This document shows positions 14,219 to 26,527 of a stretch of DNA of 64,000 nt, piece after piece; position 1 is the stretch's first letter; the number at the start of each line of letters is the position of its first letter. The notes under the pieces are model-generated. The model had not been told where the DNA came from. It worked only from the letters and a program-made list of their open reading frames with translations, and searched no databases. The DNA comes from Flaccisagitta enflata. Its lineage: Eukaryota; Chaetognatha; Sagittoidea; Aphragmophora. The stretch is from assembly GCA_965153355.1 (NCBI GenBank), contig OZ231127.1:2232001-2296000 (forward strand). The letters are read 5' to 3'. The position numbers and the translations under genes are program-made.

Positions 14219-14337
14219 TATGTTATGCTGTTATGCTGTTATGCTGTTATGCTGTTATGCGGCTATGCTGTTATGCTGTTATGCTGTTATGCTGTTATGC
14301 TGTTATGCTGTTATGCTGTTATGCTGTTATGCTGCTC
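14219..14337. repeat. 9-bp minisatellite (TTATGCTGT)n, 13 copies
   Basis: Thirteen near-perfect copies. From 14340 to 14735 a diffuse motif CACAATTTGTGA appears several times with no regular period. Confidence 0.93.
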
Positions 14338-14735
14338 CATGAAATAACATGCAATTTGTAACTTGCTATGATCTCAATTTGCTCTCATGCTTGTATAAAA
14401 TGACTTGCAACTTTTTACCCGCAATGACCACAATCTGTCCTAGTTAGCAACAACCATACTGCACTGTAATGTGCAACACAATTTGTGACCTTTACTAGTC
14501 ACATTTAGTCATAGCAATACCATGCCACAGCACAAAGACCCCCACAATTTGTCTATTTCGCCAGTGACATGAAGTCATGTCAACGCCATGTTACGCCACA
14601 ATTTGTGATAACATTAGGTCACCACAACACTATGGCACGCCACAAAGAGCCCCACTTTTGTGTCCAACGCCAGTCACAATGTGCCCTTGCCAATGACAAG
14701 GAAGCTGAAGGGCGACAAGCAGACCGCGGGTGGAG

Positions 14736-15353
<618 letters not shown>

Positions 15354-15559
15354 AAACCAACTGAGATGATAAGAAATTAAAGGAGACGCTGGGAAGAAGT
15401 AGGGATTAAGGAAATAAGCTTGCGGAGCTTTGATTAAATCGTAAATTGCAAATTCTTGTTTTGACACCAAATTAATCAAGCCTTAAAGTCGTCGCTGTTC
15501 TGCTGCCTGTTTACTTCCTCTTTAGCAGTTTGACAGCGAGAGAAACAAAGAAACACTGA

Positions 15560-15563
<4 letters not shown>

Positions 15564-15648
<85 letters not shown>
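15564..15648. repeat. (GA)n microsatellite
   Basis: Pure AG run of about 85 bp. Confidence 0.97.
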
Positions 15649-15650
<2 letters not shown>

Positions 15651-15747
15651 TGAGAACCATATTGAAATCGTTTTCTTCCTGGTTTTTCTCGAGCTCAAGA
15701 TTGAAAACGTCAACATTTGATATGGAAAGAATTAACGACATATCGAC

Positions 15748-16660
15748 GTGGGTGCTTGAAGAGGAAATGCCTTGTTCACAATGGAGATATTAAAATGGGT
15801 GCTTGAAGAAAAAATGCCATGTTCACAATGGAGAAATTAAAATGGGTGCTTGAAGAGGAAATGCCTTGTTCACAATGGAGATATAAAAATGGGTGCTTGA
15901 TGAAGAAATGCCTTGTTCACAATGGAGATATTAAAATGGGTGCTTGAAGAGGAAATGCCTTGTTCACAATGGAGATATTAAAATGGGTGCTTGAAGAAGA
16001 AATGCCTTGTTCACAATGGAGATATTGAAGTGGGTACTTGAAGAAGAAATGCCATGTTCACAATGGAGATATCAAAATGGGTGCTTGAAGAGGAAATGCC
16101 TTGTTCACAATGGAGATATTAAAATGGGTGCTTGAGGAAGAAATGCCTTGTTCACAATGGAGATATTGAAGTGGGTGCTTGAAGAAGAAATGCCATGTTC
16201 ACAATGGAGATATGAAAATGGGTGCTTGGAGAGGTAATGCCATGTTCACAATAGAGATAATAAAATGGGTGCTTGAAGAGGAAATGCCATGTTCACAATG
16301 GAGATATAAAAATGGGTGCTTGAAGAGGAAATGCCATGTTCACAATGGAGATATTAAAGTGGGTGCTTGAAGAAGAAATGCCATGTTCACAATGGAGATA
16401 TGAAAGTGGGTGCTTGAAGAGGAAATGCCATGTTCACAATGAAGATATTAAAGTGGGTGCTTGAAGAAGAAACGCCTTGTTCACAATGGAGATATTAAAG
16501 TGGGTGCTTGAAGAAGTAATGGCATGTTCACAATTGAGATATTCAAGTGGGTGCTGGAAGAAGAAATGCCATGTTCACAATGGAGACATTAGAATGGGTG
16601 CTTGAAGAAGAAATGCCATGTTCACAATGGAGAGAATGAAATGGGTGCTTGACGAAGGAA
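15748..16660. repeat. 47-bp minisatellite, about 19 copies
   Basis: The unit contains GGGTGCTTGAAGARGAAATG and CCWTGTTCACAATGGAGATA. The period of 47 bp is not a multiple of three, so no continuous protein frame exists. Variant letters (T/A in CCWTG; GAGG/GAAG) alternate in blocks along the array. From 16661 to 17064 no feature is seen. Confidence 0.93.
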
Positions 16661-17064
16661 TATTGAAAAGGGTGTATTCAAAAACGTTTTGTTTATAATG
16701 ATGAAAAACACTGGAAACTCCAAAAGACATTATTTCAGAGTTCAACCCTTTTTGTCGATCCCATATGACCGTGAGTTTATTTTATCCCATATTACATTTT
16801 GTTTTAACCACGTTTTTTAACTTCCTTACTAACATTTCTCACTACATTTCTTGGGATCTGAGTTTGATCCTTGACAATATTTTTGACCTTTTCAAATTTC
16901 CTTGAAGAACGTCCAATCCCATTAAGACATTGGAATGGTGGAAATATGCTGCGGGTGACTCAGGTCATTTTCTATTCCCAAAAGAATCATTTTTGGTCGC
17001 CTGCAAATTTATTCTTATGTTTTTTTGTTGTTGGTCCATTTGTCAGTACATTCCCGAACTTTTT

Positions 17065-17505
17065 GGGCAGCGGCCCCAAAGGGCCGATGTCCTGTAGGAC
17101 ACAGGAGTGAATTTCCATACGTCCGTCTGTCTAAACCTCCATACGTCCCACCCCCCAAGGTTCTCAAGCCTAAAATTCCCATTGAACATGGAAAACTTAT
17201 GAAAATGTAAAAAAATGCAAATTACCTATTGAATAACATGGGAAATTGACTGAATAGTAAAAAATGTGAAATTCCGATTGGATAACAAGGAAAATTGACC
17301 AGTAATTGAAAAAAATGTGGCATTCCCATTGAATGATATGGAAAATTGATGAGAGATGGAAAAAATGGATAACTCCTATTGAATGTCACAGAAAATTGCC
17401 CCAAAGACCTCGAATATGCCCTCTCAGCACATATTGAAATTCACCCCTGCAGGAAATCTGATACCGCTGACAATGTGCGATCCTTGGATGACTTGTTATA
17501 ATTCA
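17065..17505. mobile_element. Foldback-like element, copy C; ~50-bp AT-rich core
   Basis: The left arm GGGCAGCGGCCCCAAAGGGC runs into TGTCCTGTAGGACACAGG. The core has four diverged copies of an AT-rich unit (CCCATTGAATGATATGGAAA). The right end carries GATACCGCTGACAATGTGCG and AATTCACCCCTG, with the last part of the inverted arm lost. The core matches copy G at 50.8 kb in inverted orientation. Confidence 0.7.
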
Positions 17506-17574
17506 TTATTACTCACGCTTGACTAGCCTCTTTTACATACCCATCCTCATTACTGGGAAAGATGGAAGTTTTTT

Positions 17575-17766
17575 AGTCGCGTGCTACGCGACTCTACACC
17601 CCGCTATGTCGGTCCGTCCGTCCATTGGTCCGTCCGTCACACTTTACTTTTTCAGCGTTAATGGGGGTTTTGGCCTTATTGCTCCTGCCCAAATGTTCCA
17701 CTGACCTCAATTATGGCCCCTGCCCACCCGCACGCGACTGGGGTAGCCATGTATCCGGCCTTGTTC
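17575..17766 (+). mobile_element. GTCC element, near-complete copy
   Basis: The left tip AGTCGCGTGCTACGCGACT can form an 8-bp-stem hairpin. Then follow a GGTCCGTCCGTCC tract, CACACTTTAC, TGCTCCTGCCCAAATG, and the terminus CCACCCGCACGCGACTGGGG then CCGGCCTTGTT. About 190 bp, noncoding. 17767-18232 has no gene. Confidence 0.8.
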
Positions 17767-18232
17767 CCTTTACTTGTAACCTTTTTTTTTTTTATTTACG
17801 GACACAATGGGTTATGTACAAACATAAGATCTCCATTTGGATTCTTTTTGTTTTCTTCTTGCCATTTTTATCCTTGAAAGTAACCATTTCCGTTTCTCTC
17901 TGCCAATTTCGTTCCTCTTCTTAGCTATCGCCATCCCTGCAATGGTCTTCAACCGTTCTTCATCCAAGATGTAGCCATCTCTTCCATTCTTAATCCAAAA
18001 TGTGATCATGTTCACCACTCTTTATCTAAGATATTTCATATCTAATGTCTACCATTCTTCTATGAGAATATTATATGTGCCGCCATATCTATTCAGCATT
18101 TCAGGATGAAACCTCCCTGACCATTTTCCATCCAGATTGTGATCATCTTTATGTTATTTTTCCATCAGTTTTCTGACTTGATAACTATCTTAACATGGGC
18201 TCCTTGAGCTTTCTTGATAGCTATTTTTAGTT

Positions 18233-19058
18233 GTGTGCATGCGACTCCGCATTGTCCGTCCGTCCGTCCGTCGGTCTGTCGGTCCTTCACACTTTTACTT
18301 TTTTCATCAATTTTATTTCTTTAAGTCATTTAAAGTCATTTGAAATGAAATGAAATGAAATACGTGTATTTTACCGGGTATCTACTCTACGCGAGTACAA
18401 TTGATAGCAGTTATTTTCCAGATGGGTCACAAGTAAGCCAAAAATCCAATGTAAAATAGTTATAAGACAATGGATATAAAAAACAGTAGAATTACAGCAT
18501 CTTTAGAATAACGGAAAGGAAATCCACTTTTATTGTTGGAAGCTTGTAAAAGCTGTGAACCAGGTGAAAAAGAGTTTGGTTAAGATTTTTGACTAAAACA
18601 GCAAGAAGCCGTATCAGATTCTCATTCTTGTAAGGACTCCTCCTCCTCCCCATCATCATCCGACTCCCAACAGCCTACATGTTGACCTTACACACATTGC
18701 AAATGGAAGGGCACGGGGACTCCGATATCGCCATGAACAGCGTTGGAACGTAAATTTGGCTGTTGGGAGAGTAGATATAGGAGAAGGAAGGGAACAGATT
18801 TATTGCTTCACTGAAATATATTGTGGTAAACGAGGGCAATGACTGGCAGGACAGCTGCAGGCAGACGAAGCAGCCTAGAGACGACCAAGACCAATAAAGC
18901 CCCACCAAGAAGGCGTGAGCGTGCATGGAAAAGAGCTTAGATTGATCTAAGTGATACAACCTTATTAGAAAAGATCTAGGGAGTATACTGAGTCGTTCTA
19001 AGTCATTCTAAGTCAATCTGTAAGTCTCGCATGGGACTTATAGGTGTTGGCCTTGTTT
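18233..19058 (+). mobile_element. GTCC-related element interrupted by an insertion
   Basis: The left tip GTGTGCATGCGACTCCGC with a GTCCGTCC run reaches CTTTAAGTCATTT. The right end (19000-19058: TCTAAGTCATTCTAAGTCAA, then GGTGTTGGCCTTGTTT) matches the end of the intact 200-bp copy at 30.4 kb. The intervening ~640 bp is foreign to the family. Confidence 0.65.
18341..18980 (-). mobile_element. Possible retroelement insertion on the minus strand
   Basis: The insert in the GTCC element begins (plus strand) with GAAATGAAATGAAATGAAAT, which would be a (TTTCA)n 3' tail of a minus-strand LINE/SINE. A 94-codon minus-strand frame at 18675-18959 has no family resemblance I can name. I infer a retroposed sequence from the tail and nested position only. 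Confidence 0.35.
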
Positions 19059-19574
19059 ATATCGTATTAAAACTATTATTGTGATATTGTCACCATTCTC
19101 CATCTCTTTCTGCCATTCTTCGTCCAGAATAAAACCATCTTTGCCATTCTCTCTCCAAGTTCAAAACTCTCTTTAAACATAGCCAAAAAAAAAATCGTAC
19201 ATTGCTTATTTCTACCATAACTTGGTGTTGCTTTTGAAAAAGTACATAAAATCTATGACCATTCTAAAGAACTTCAAAAAATCTTTCATATGAGTCGTCT
19301 AACGAAATTTTAACTTGAAAACTTTAGAAGTTATGTTAATTTGAAAAAAAAGTGTCAAATTGAAATCTGCCAGATATGGCGTTTTTTACTAACTTGAATT
19401 CATGGACTAAAAGTCTTTATTTGATTACCATTTCTAAATGGATTGACTTAAAAAAGTCTGCTTTGCGCCATTTTGTAGATAATGAGTTATATTTTCAATT
19501 TCCCTTAAATTTTTCTTAGTTTCCATTTGTCAGATATGTTTTTTATGCTTTTAAAGACAGAACTAAAGTACTAA

Positions 19575-19745
19575 TTTATTTCTCGAACCCACCTTTTTTT
19601 GAAAATCAGTACCTGAAAAGGTGGATTAGACCAATATGGTGGTGGGGAACACGATGGTGAGGTCAAAAATACCAAAAAACGCCATCTTATGGCTGCGCAT
19701 CACACCTCAGGGCCCGGATTGAGCATTTTTCACATTTTTTTGCAT
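19575..19745 (+). repeat. Dispersed repeat, partner of 23630-23800
   Basis: The segment with CTCGAACCCACCTTTTTTTG, TGCGCATCACACCTCAGGGC and CCGGATTGAGCA is closely matched in inverted orientation at 23630-23800. The remaining sequence 19059-19574 and 19746-20130 is AT-rich and noncoding. Confidence 0.75.
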
Positions 19746-20130
19746 ATTTAGGCCAATATATGAAACATATTTGGATATGAAAGGAAGTAATTAAGTAAAT
19801 GTGGACTCAAAATGTTTATTTCAATTGCAGACACCCTTGCCGTTGCATTCAAGGCACCCAAGATCCAACTTAGGGGCCAAGATTGAGCACAAAAGACATA
19901 TTTTGCGGTTTTTTTTCCAGGTATTTCAGGTGTATCAGGAAAGAATGGACGTAAACATTTTAAGAGTCATTGGGGAATAGTTTTTAGAACCTTACCAAAA
20001 CAATTCAAACACCCAAAACAACGTTCCTGGTCACAATCACACAAAGGTGCATATAGTTGCATGGCTTTTGATATCTTCCCTCCCCCCCCCCTTGGTCCAC
20101 CGATTTTCTACCCCGCTCAGTTGAAGTATA

Positions 20131-20280
20131 CAGTTGAGCTTCACTTTGGCCTGGGCAAAACTATGCTTAATGATTAAGCTGCCTTATCGCCATTAAAGAA
20201 ATAACTATAAAAATCTCTCATAAGACTGCAGGCTGTGTGCCTTACAGGCGAGCATGTCTAAATAGCGACTGCGTTCTAAC
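20131..20280. mobile_element. Diverged relative of the 1.8-kb MITE
   Basis: TA precedes CAGTTGAGCTTCACTTTGGC, and the interior aligns with 1774-1947 (AAATAACTATAAAA, GCCTTACAGGCGAGCATG). The right inverted end is degraded. Confidence 0.6.
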
Positions 20281-20526
20281 GGTGCTTAAGTCGTGGTGCA
20301 GAACAGCGTCAAATTTGACAAATCGTTCTGTTCTGTGATGGAATACGCTGCTATGCAGCGGAATTATAACAATAACTAAAGTCTTATGCATGCTTAATAC
20401 TCTCTAAATTAATTAAAAAACGGTTAACTGACCAATGGTATTGATCTCACATCGGTAAAGTCGCAGCATACTTAGTGAAACAACAGAATTCTTTAAAAAG
20501 AATTGCACGGAAAACATGAGATGTTG

Positions 20527-20682
20527 CCACGTGAAAAACCGAATCTGTCTCTGAATGCAAAATTTTGCATTTCTGAACACATGGCCTGTTTCTTAAAAGT
20601 GTTTAGACTGATGCCATGTTTTTCAAAATACAAAATTTCGAATTCAGAGACAGATTCGGTTTTTCACGCAAGACATGTCAAT
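20527..20682. repeat. Inverted repeat with ~40-bp arms
   Basis: CGTGAAAAACCGAATCTGTC at the left is mirrored by GACAGATTCGGTTTTTCACG at the right, with about 100 bp between. No coding content; probably a foldback or MITE relic. Confidence 0.75.
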
Positions 20683-20934
20683 GCACAAGAATCAATTTTT
20701 ATTAAAAATCCATCAATTTCGCATCCTTTTTTCTCACATTTCCTTAGCATATGGTACAGAAAAACGTTTTCCTATGCAAAAAATTGATGATTACCAACCA
20801 CGAATCCTTTTTCTCAATAAAAATCTTTGAATACATAAAAAAGAAAATATTGTATAAATCGTTTTGACTTGTCAAATTTTGTATTCGTTTGCACTGTGAC
20901 TTAACGACATTTGATTTTCTTCCCCATTTATGTC

Positions 20935-21505
20935 AAATATGAATAGAGTATGTTTCATATTGTTCGCAACATTTGATGACAACGTAACTCTAAAAGTAAT
21001 AAAGATTATCAAATTCTAAAAGAATTCTCTGAAAGATAAATATCTGGCATTTTTTCATGAACAATTCTTAAAGATTTTTTCAGAGAGAGTTGACCCTTTT
21101 TTCACATTCATACTGCAATCTTTGCAATTTGAAATAAACCATTTTGTCATGGTGTCAGGAAAACAGATTTTTAAAGATTTGTCTCATTGCTGAAAATTTG
21201 AGTTTTTGACACCAGATTGGATGTAAATTAAAGATGTTCAATAAACTTCATCGAAACAAAAAGAGAAAAATGCCCTTTTGGAATTATTTAGTGAAAAAAA
21301 GCAGAAAAAATGACTTTGTTTGCCAAAAATTGACATCTTTTCATTATATGGCAATAGCATCAGCTTTTTCTCAAATATCTCTAAGAATTGTACATAAAAA
21401 AATGCCGGACATTTATCTTTCAAAGACTTTTTTCAGAATTTGATTATCCTTGTTAATTTTTGAGTTAAATCGTCATCAATGGTTGCAAAAGAGATGAAAC
21501 ATACT
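20935..21505. mobile_element. Long imperfect palindrome (foldback/MITE)
   Basis: The left arm 20948-21075 (GTATGTTTCAT, ATTATCAAATTCT, GAAAGATAAATATCTGGCAT) is inverted at 21375-21505 (ATGCCGGACATTTATCTTTC, AGAATTTGATTAT, ATGAAACATAC). Arms are about 125 bp around a 300-bp AT-rich centre. No target duplication was resolved. 21506-21946 is noncoding. Confidence 0.7.
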
Positions 21506-21946
21506 GTATTTCAATTTCACAGTGTAAAATTGTGTTATCGTAACTCAATGGTACTTTTCAGTACTGCCAAAAGTGTTAAATCTTTGTTAATTTTTCTATC
21601 TTTGTTATTCTACCCTTTGATATCCTTTGTTTTTGATTTCCCCACCTACAACAATATACATGCCTATAGTCCTGCTTTGATTAAACAAGCCCATTGAAAT
21701 AGTTAATGAAATCATTAAATTAATGAAAATGGTTTGTGGGGTGAAAAAAAACGCTTCCAAGGGAAACAATTTTTGAGCATTAAGGGGATTCATTACAACA
21801 AATTTTCCCAACCTGGCATCACAAGATTAATTGAAATGAAAGATTTCTGTTCTTTGGAGACATTTGTAGATTTTTACTGGCAAAAATCATAGTTCTTAGG
21901 GTGCCTCAGTTTTGGAATAACGCCCTCACTCTCTGTCTAGTGAATC

Positions 21947-22085
21947 TTTATTCGCGTGCAAGTGCACTCTAACCCGCTATGTCCGTCGATGCATCGGTCT
22001 GTCTATCAGTTGGTCTATCCATAAATCACTGTTAACATTTTTTACCTTATGCAGCCATTTAGGCTTCACTACCCCTGCCTGAATT
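21947..22085 (+). mobile_element. GTCC element fragment
   Basis: Begins TTCGCGTGCAAGTGCACTCT with CGCTATGTCCGTCG, ends near CACTACCCCTGCC. Truncated before the CCGGCCTTGTT terminus. Confidence 0.5.
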
Positions 22086-22091
22086 AGCCTT

Positions 22092-22655
22092 TTTAGGCAA
22101 CGGCCCCAAAGGGCCGATGTCCTGTAGGACACAAGTGAATTTTCTTACATCCGTCTGTCTGTACGTCCGTACGTCCGCCCATCATCCCCCCAGGCCTCTC
22201 AGGCCCAAATCTGACACCTTCAGGCCCAAAATCAAGCCTAAGAGGCCCAAATCAACCTGAAATCTCCTCTCAGGTCCAAAATCGGCTTTCTCAGGTCCAA
22301 ACTTTGCTCTTCTAGTTCCAAAAACAGCTTTTTAAGGCCCAAAATCAGCCCTCTTTAAATCAAAATCAGCCTTCTCAGACTACAAATCCGCCCTCCCAGA
22401 CATGTAATAGGCCCTCTCTGGCCTAGGATAAGCCCTATCAGGCCTCAAATTTGCCCTCTCAAGCCTAAGATCTGACCCTTCAGGATGGATGGGTAAGGAA
22501 ATTCACCCCTGTGTCCCACAGGACATTTGCCCTTTGGGGCCACTGCCCTGCTCTCACTCCACTTATTCAGCTGATAACTCCAAGCAGGGCATCGGGTACC
22601 GCTGACAATGAGCAATCCTTGGATTACTTGTTTATCACTGCCCCTACTCACCCGC
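22092..22655. mobile_element. Foldback-like element, copy D; 21-26-bp core
   Basis: The left arm ACGGCCCCAAAGGGCCGATG with TCCTGTAGGACACA and a GTCCGTACGTCC tract precedes a core of ten or so AGGCCCAAAATCAGCC-like units. The inverted right arm is TTCACCCCTGTGTCCCACAG and GGGGCCACTGCCCTG, and the outer end GGTACCGCTGACAATGAGC then AATCCTTGGAT. Confidence 0.75.
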
Positions 22656-22730
22656 ATACGGGAACAAGGGGGAACCACTGACAATAATGATACTTGAGCG
22701 GCCTGTTATTTTTCTCTTTTTGGAAGCGGT

Positions 22731-23055
22731 CCCAAAGGGGACGAAGTCCTGTAGAACACAGGGGGACTTTTCTTCATCCGTTCATTTGTCCATCCGTCCG
22801 TTCATCTCCCCTCTTTCATCAGGCCCCTCAGGCCTCAAATCTGGCCTCTTGGGCCTCAAATCTAGCCTCTTGGGCCTAAAATCTAGCCTCTCAGACCTCA
22901 AATCCAGCCTCTCAGACCTCAAATCCAGCCGCTCAGGCGTCAAATCCAGCTTCTCAGGCCTCAAATCCAGCCTCTCAGGCCTCTGCCCCACTCATCATCT
23001 TAGGCCAACATAAATTAACATAGGGGCATCGGGTATTGCTGACCATGTAACGCTA
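22731..23055. mobile_element. Foldback-like element, copy E; 21-bp core
   Basis: The left arm GGTCCCAAAGGGGACGAAGT with CTGTAGAACACAGGGGGA and CATCCGTCCG precedes about eight copies of the 21-bp unit CTCAGGCCTCAAATCYAGCCT. The right end is GCATCGGGTATTGCTGACCA; the right inverted arm is missing. Confidence 0.7.
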
Positions 23056-23629
23056 TTGCGACACTTCTTTCCTATTCCTTTGTTTCCTATTCCTTTCTCG
23101 CCTATTCCTTTCTTGCTTTCCTATTTCTTTATTTCTTTCTTGCCTCTCTCTGTTTCTTTCTTTCCTTCTTTCTTGCTTTCTTGCTTGCTTTCTTGCTATC
23201 TTTCTTTCAATCTCTGAAGGAATCAGTGGCACAAAACACAGCTTCCCGAGTCATGAGCAAGTGGGCTGGGACAGTGGTAAAAGGCAGGAGCTAATGCAAA
23301 TACTGCATACGCATACACATAGTAAAGGGTCAAAGGTTGCACCAGGCAACAGTATATCTGTATATCAATGATTTAAGGTACTTCTTGCTGGCTAGACCAT
23401 CAATCGCCATTCTTTTACACGGAATTAGAATGAATGATGATGGAAATCAGGGGAAAAATGGTAGAAAATGCAAGTTGTGCGCGATACCGGGCCCAACAAG
23501 TGCTTCAGAGGGTCTTGATGCATGAGAAAATTAAATCTGCAAACACAGAAAACATTTATGAATCATTTACAATCCAATGGCTACCACGATTGTCTGTATT
23601 ATGGCTAAAAAAAGAGCTAAAAATGCGAA
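23056..23629. other. Noncoding stretch with degenerate CTTT tract
   Basis: A TTCCTTTCTTGC-like pyrimidine tract at 23060-23210, then unique sequence. No gene. Confidence 0.6.
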
Positions 23630-23800
23630 GAATGCGAAAAATGCTCAATCCGGGCCCTGAGGTGTGATGCGCAGCCAGAAGACGGCGTTTTTCGGTATTT
23701 TTGACCTCACCAACGTGTTCCCCACCTCCATATTAGTCTAATCCACCTTTTCAGGTACTGATTGTCAAAAAAAGGTGGGTTCGAGAAATGAATTAACTAA
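23630..23800 (-). repeat. Dispersed repeat, inverted partner of 19575-19745
   Basis: The reverse complement of this segment closely matches 19575-19745, including GCATCACACCTCAGGGCCCG. 23801-24009 is noncoding. Confidence 0.75.
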
Positions 23801-24009
23801 AGTACTGAATACCTTCAATTGACAGATTATGGGGATGCTCACTTCAAACTGTTGCCATTTCTAAACGAATTAAGCTATAACTTTCTGCTTGGTCTAGATT
23901 TGAAGAACTTTCGAAGATCTTTCAAACGGTCACTGGTTTTATGTATTTTTATTGAGGCTAAGCCGGTCAAAGGCATCAGAAACCGCCATGTACGGTTTTT
24001 TTTTTTGCC

Positions 24010-24310
24010 ATGGTTACCATTCTTGATCCATGATGGAAGCATCTCTGCCATTCTCTCTCCAATTTTACAACTCTACCATTCTTGATCCATGATGAAACCA
24101 TCTCTGCCATTCTCTCTCCAAGTTCACAACTCTCTCTACCATTCTTGATCTATAAAGAAACCATCTCTGCCATTCTCTCCCCAAGTTCACCACTCTCTCT
24201 ACCATTCTTGATCCATGATGAAACCATCTCTGCCATTCTCTCTCCAAGTTCACAACTCCCTCTATCATTCTTGATCCATGATGAAACCATCTCTGCCATT
24301 CTTCCCCTTT
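24010..24310. repeat. ~61-bp minisatellite, 5 copies
   Basis: The unit contains ACCATTCTTGATCCATGATG and CATCTCTGCCATTCTCTCTC; spacing 59-63 bp. Related single units are scattered at 17.9-18.1 and 19.1 kb. Confidence 0.85.
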
Positions 24311-24429
24311 GTGTCAACATCGTTGACTTTCCTCAATGGAAGTCTCATGTAAGCCATTTTCATCACAATTTTTTTTACGCTTGATTCCCGTCATTCCAGG
24401 AGCCATCATATATTTCTCTTCTTTAGCAT

Positions 24430-24465
24430 TTGCATCTTCATCATCATCATCATCATCATCATCAT

Positions 24466-24496
<31 letters not shown>

Positions 24497-24744
24497 GTCA
24501 TCATCATCATCATTAGCATCATCCCGTCATTCCAGGCCCTATTATATTTCTCTTCTATAGCATTTGCATCTTCCTCCTCTTTCATCATCCTCATCTATTT
24601 CATTTCACTTTCCTTCTTTCTCTTCTAATTATTTCCTCCTCTTCTTTTAATTCCTCTTGTTTTTTCCTTCTTCTTCTTCTTCTTCTTCTTCTTCTTCTTC
24701 TTTTTCTTTTTCTTTTTCTTCTTCTTCTTCTTCTTCTTCATCAA

Positions 24745-24825
<81 letters not shown>

Positions 24826-25057
24826 CATAAATGTCATCAAAACCATCATCATAACCATCATCATCATTATCATCATCATCATCATCATCATCATCATTAT
24901 CATAACGATTATCATAACCATCATCATAACCATCATCATATTCATCATCGTCATCATCATCATCATCATAACCATCATCATAACCATGGTCATAGTCATC
25001 ATCATCATCAACATCATCGTCATCATCATCATCATCATCAACGTCATCATCATCATT

Positions 25058-25126
<69 letters not shown>

Positions 25127-25140
25127 GTCACCATCATCAT
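24430..25140. repeat. (CAT)n and (CTT)n triplet region
   Basis: CAT triplets at 24430-24515, CTT triplets at 24665-24740, then about 400 bp of CAT with CATAAC and CGT interruptions. Met- and Ile-rich frames are artefacts. Confidence 0.95.
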
Positions 25141-25332
25141 CGTTCCTGTCCTTCTTTTCTTCACTGGGTGAACTTTGATTATCACATCTCCTCGCCAGAA
25201 ACCAACGACACTTTTAAAGAGACAGGCCCGCTTACTTGCGCCCATATTGTATGGAAACTAAACCGCCTTTTTCGGCTTGGTATATTAGGCTCGGAGAATA
25301 ATAATAAGAAGTAGACGTAAGCAGAAGGACGG

Positions 25333-25432
<100 letters not shown>

Positions 25433-25734
25433 TAAAATGTTGTTTTACCCTTTTTCCTGCTAGATCAAAGCCTCGGCTGAGGTACAACATAATTGTTTTT
25501 GATTTTTTATTGTCTCTTTGTCTTTTCCTTTCCTCATTGCCTACATTAACTCAGTTATAAAGAGAGAGCGCACAGACATACAGACTGTCAACAACAGACG
25601 TAGACAAAGAACCGGACAGTCAAGCGCGGAGCAATGAGCACATTCTGACCACATACAGAAAGAGTCAGTATGACAAATGGTCGTTCTGAAATGCTTTTGG
25701 AGAGGTCTTTACTGATCTGAATTCACACATTGGA

Positions 25735-25857
25735 ACCTGGGATATTGGAACATGGAACATGGAACATGGAACATGGAACATGGAACATGGAACATTGGAA
25801 CATGGAACATTGGAACATTGGAACATGGAACATTGGAACATTAGAACATGGAACATG
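25735..25857. repeat. 8-10-bp minisatellite (GGAACATT/GGAACAT)n
   Basis: GGAACATGGAACATTGGAAC units repeated about a dozen times. Confidence 0.92.
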
Positions 25858-26090
25858 TAGCCGTGATGTCATGATACAGTGGGAACCCGATTTAACGACC
25901 CTAAAGGGACTAAGGATTTTAGGTCGTTAAATCCGAATGTTGTTAAATCGAATTTCTAATTTTCTCCATTTCATTAGAACTGCTTCATGAGCAATCAAGA
26001 CTAGCATCAGTTTCTATTAGATTATTTTAGTTTTCAAGCATTTATGCAAATGGTCAACAAACATAGAAACAGTCAGAGCTAAAGACAAAC

Positions 26091-26094
26091 AGAA

Positions 26095-26152
<58 letters not shown>

Positions 26153-26200
26153 ACCGACAGATAGACAAACCGACAGACAGACAGACAAACAAACAGAAAG
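26091..26200. repeat. (GACA)n microsatellite
   Basis: Tetranucleotide GACA with occasional CAAA and CGAC variants. Confidence 0.93.
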
Positions 26201-26340
26201 ACAGAGAGACAGACAAACAAAACAGTCAGCCTTGTAAAAACTCACAACGGCATGTAAAAGAAGAAGTATACGATACTATAAGTGATTTGTGGGATAAAAA
26301 ACTATCATTCAAAAAATAGCTGATTTTGATTTAAATTTTT

Positions 26341-26527
26341 AGTTGCGTGCTACGCGACTCTACAACCCGCTTTGTCGGTCCGTCTGTTGGTCCATTGGTC
26401 CGTCCGTCACACTTTACTTTTTTTGGGGTTATGCGTTTCTGGCGTCACTGCTCCTGCCCATGATTTGGTGACCTCAATTACAGCCCACCCGCACGCAACT
26501 GGGGTAGCCGTATATCCGGCCTTGTTT
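26341..26527 (+). mobile_element. GTCC element, left member of an inverted pair
   Basis: Hairpin tip GTGCTACGCGACTC, GGTCCGTC tract, CACACTTTAC, and terminus CCGTATATCCGGCCTTGTTT. Its end meets the start of the next, oppositely oriented copy. Confidence 0.8.

Noticed and set aside
18675-18959. 94-codon minus-strand frame with hydrophobic stretches, reminiscent of a receptor fragment
   Set aside because: No diagnostic motif, and it lies within a nested repeat insertion; left unassigned.
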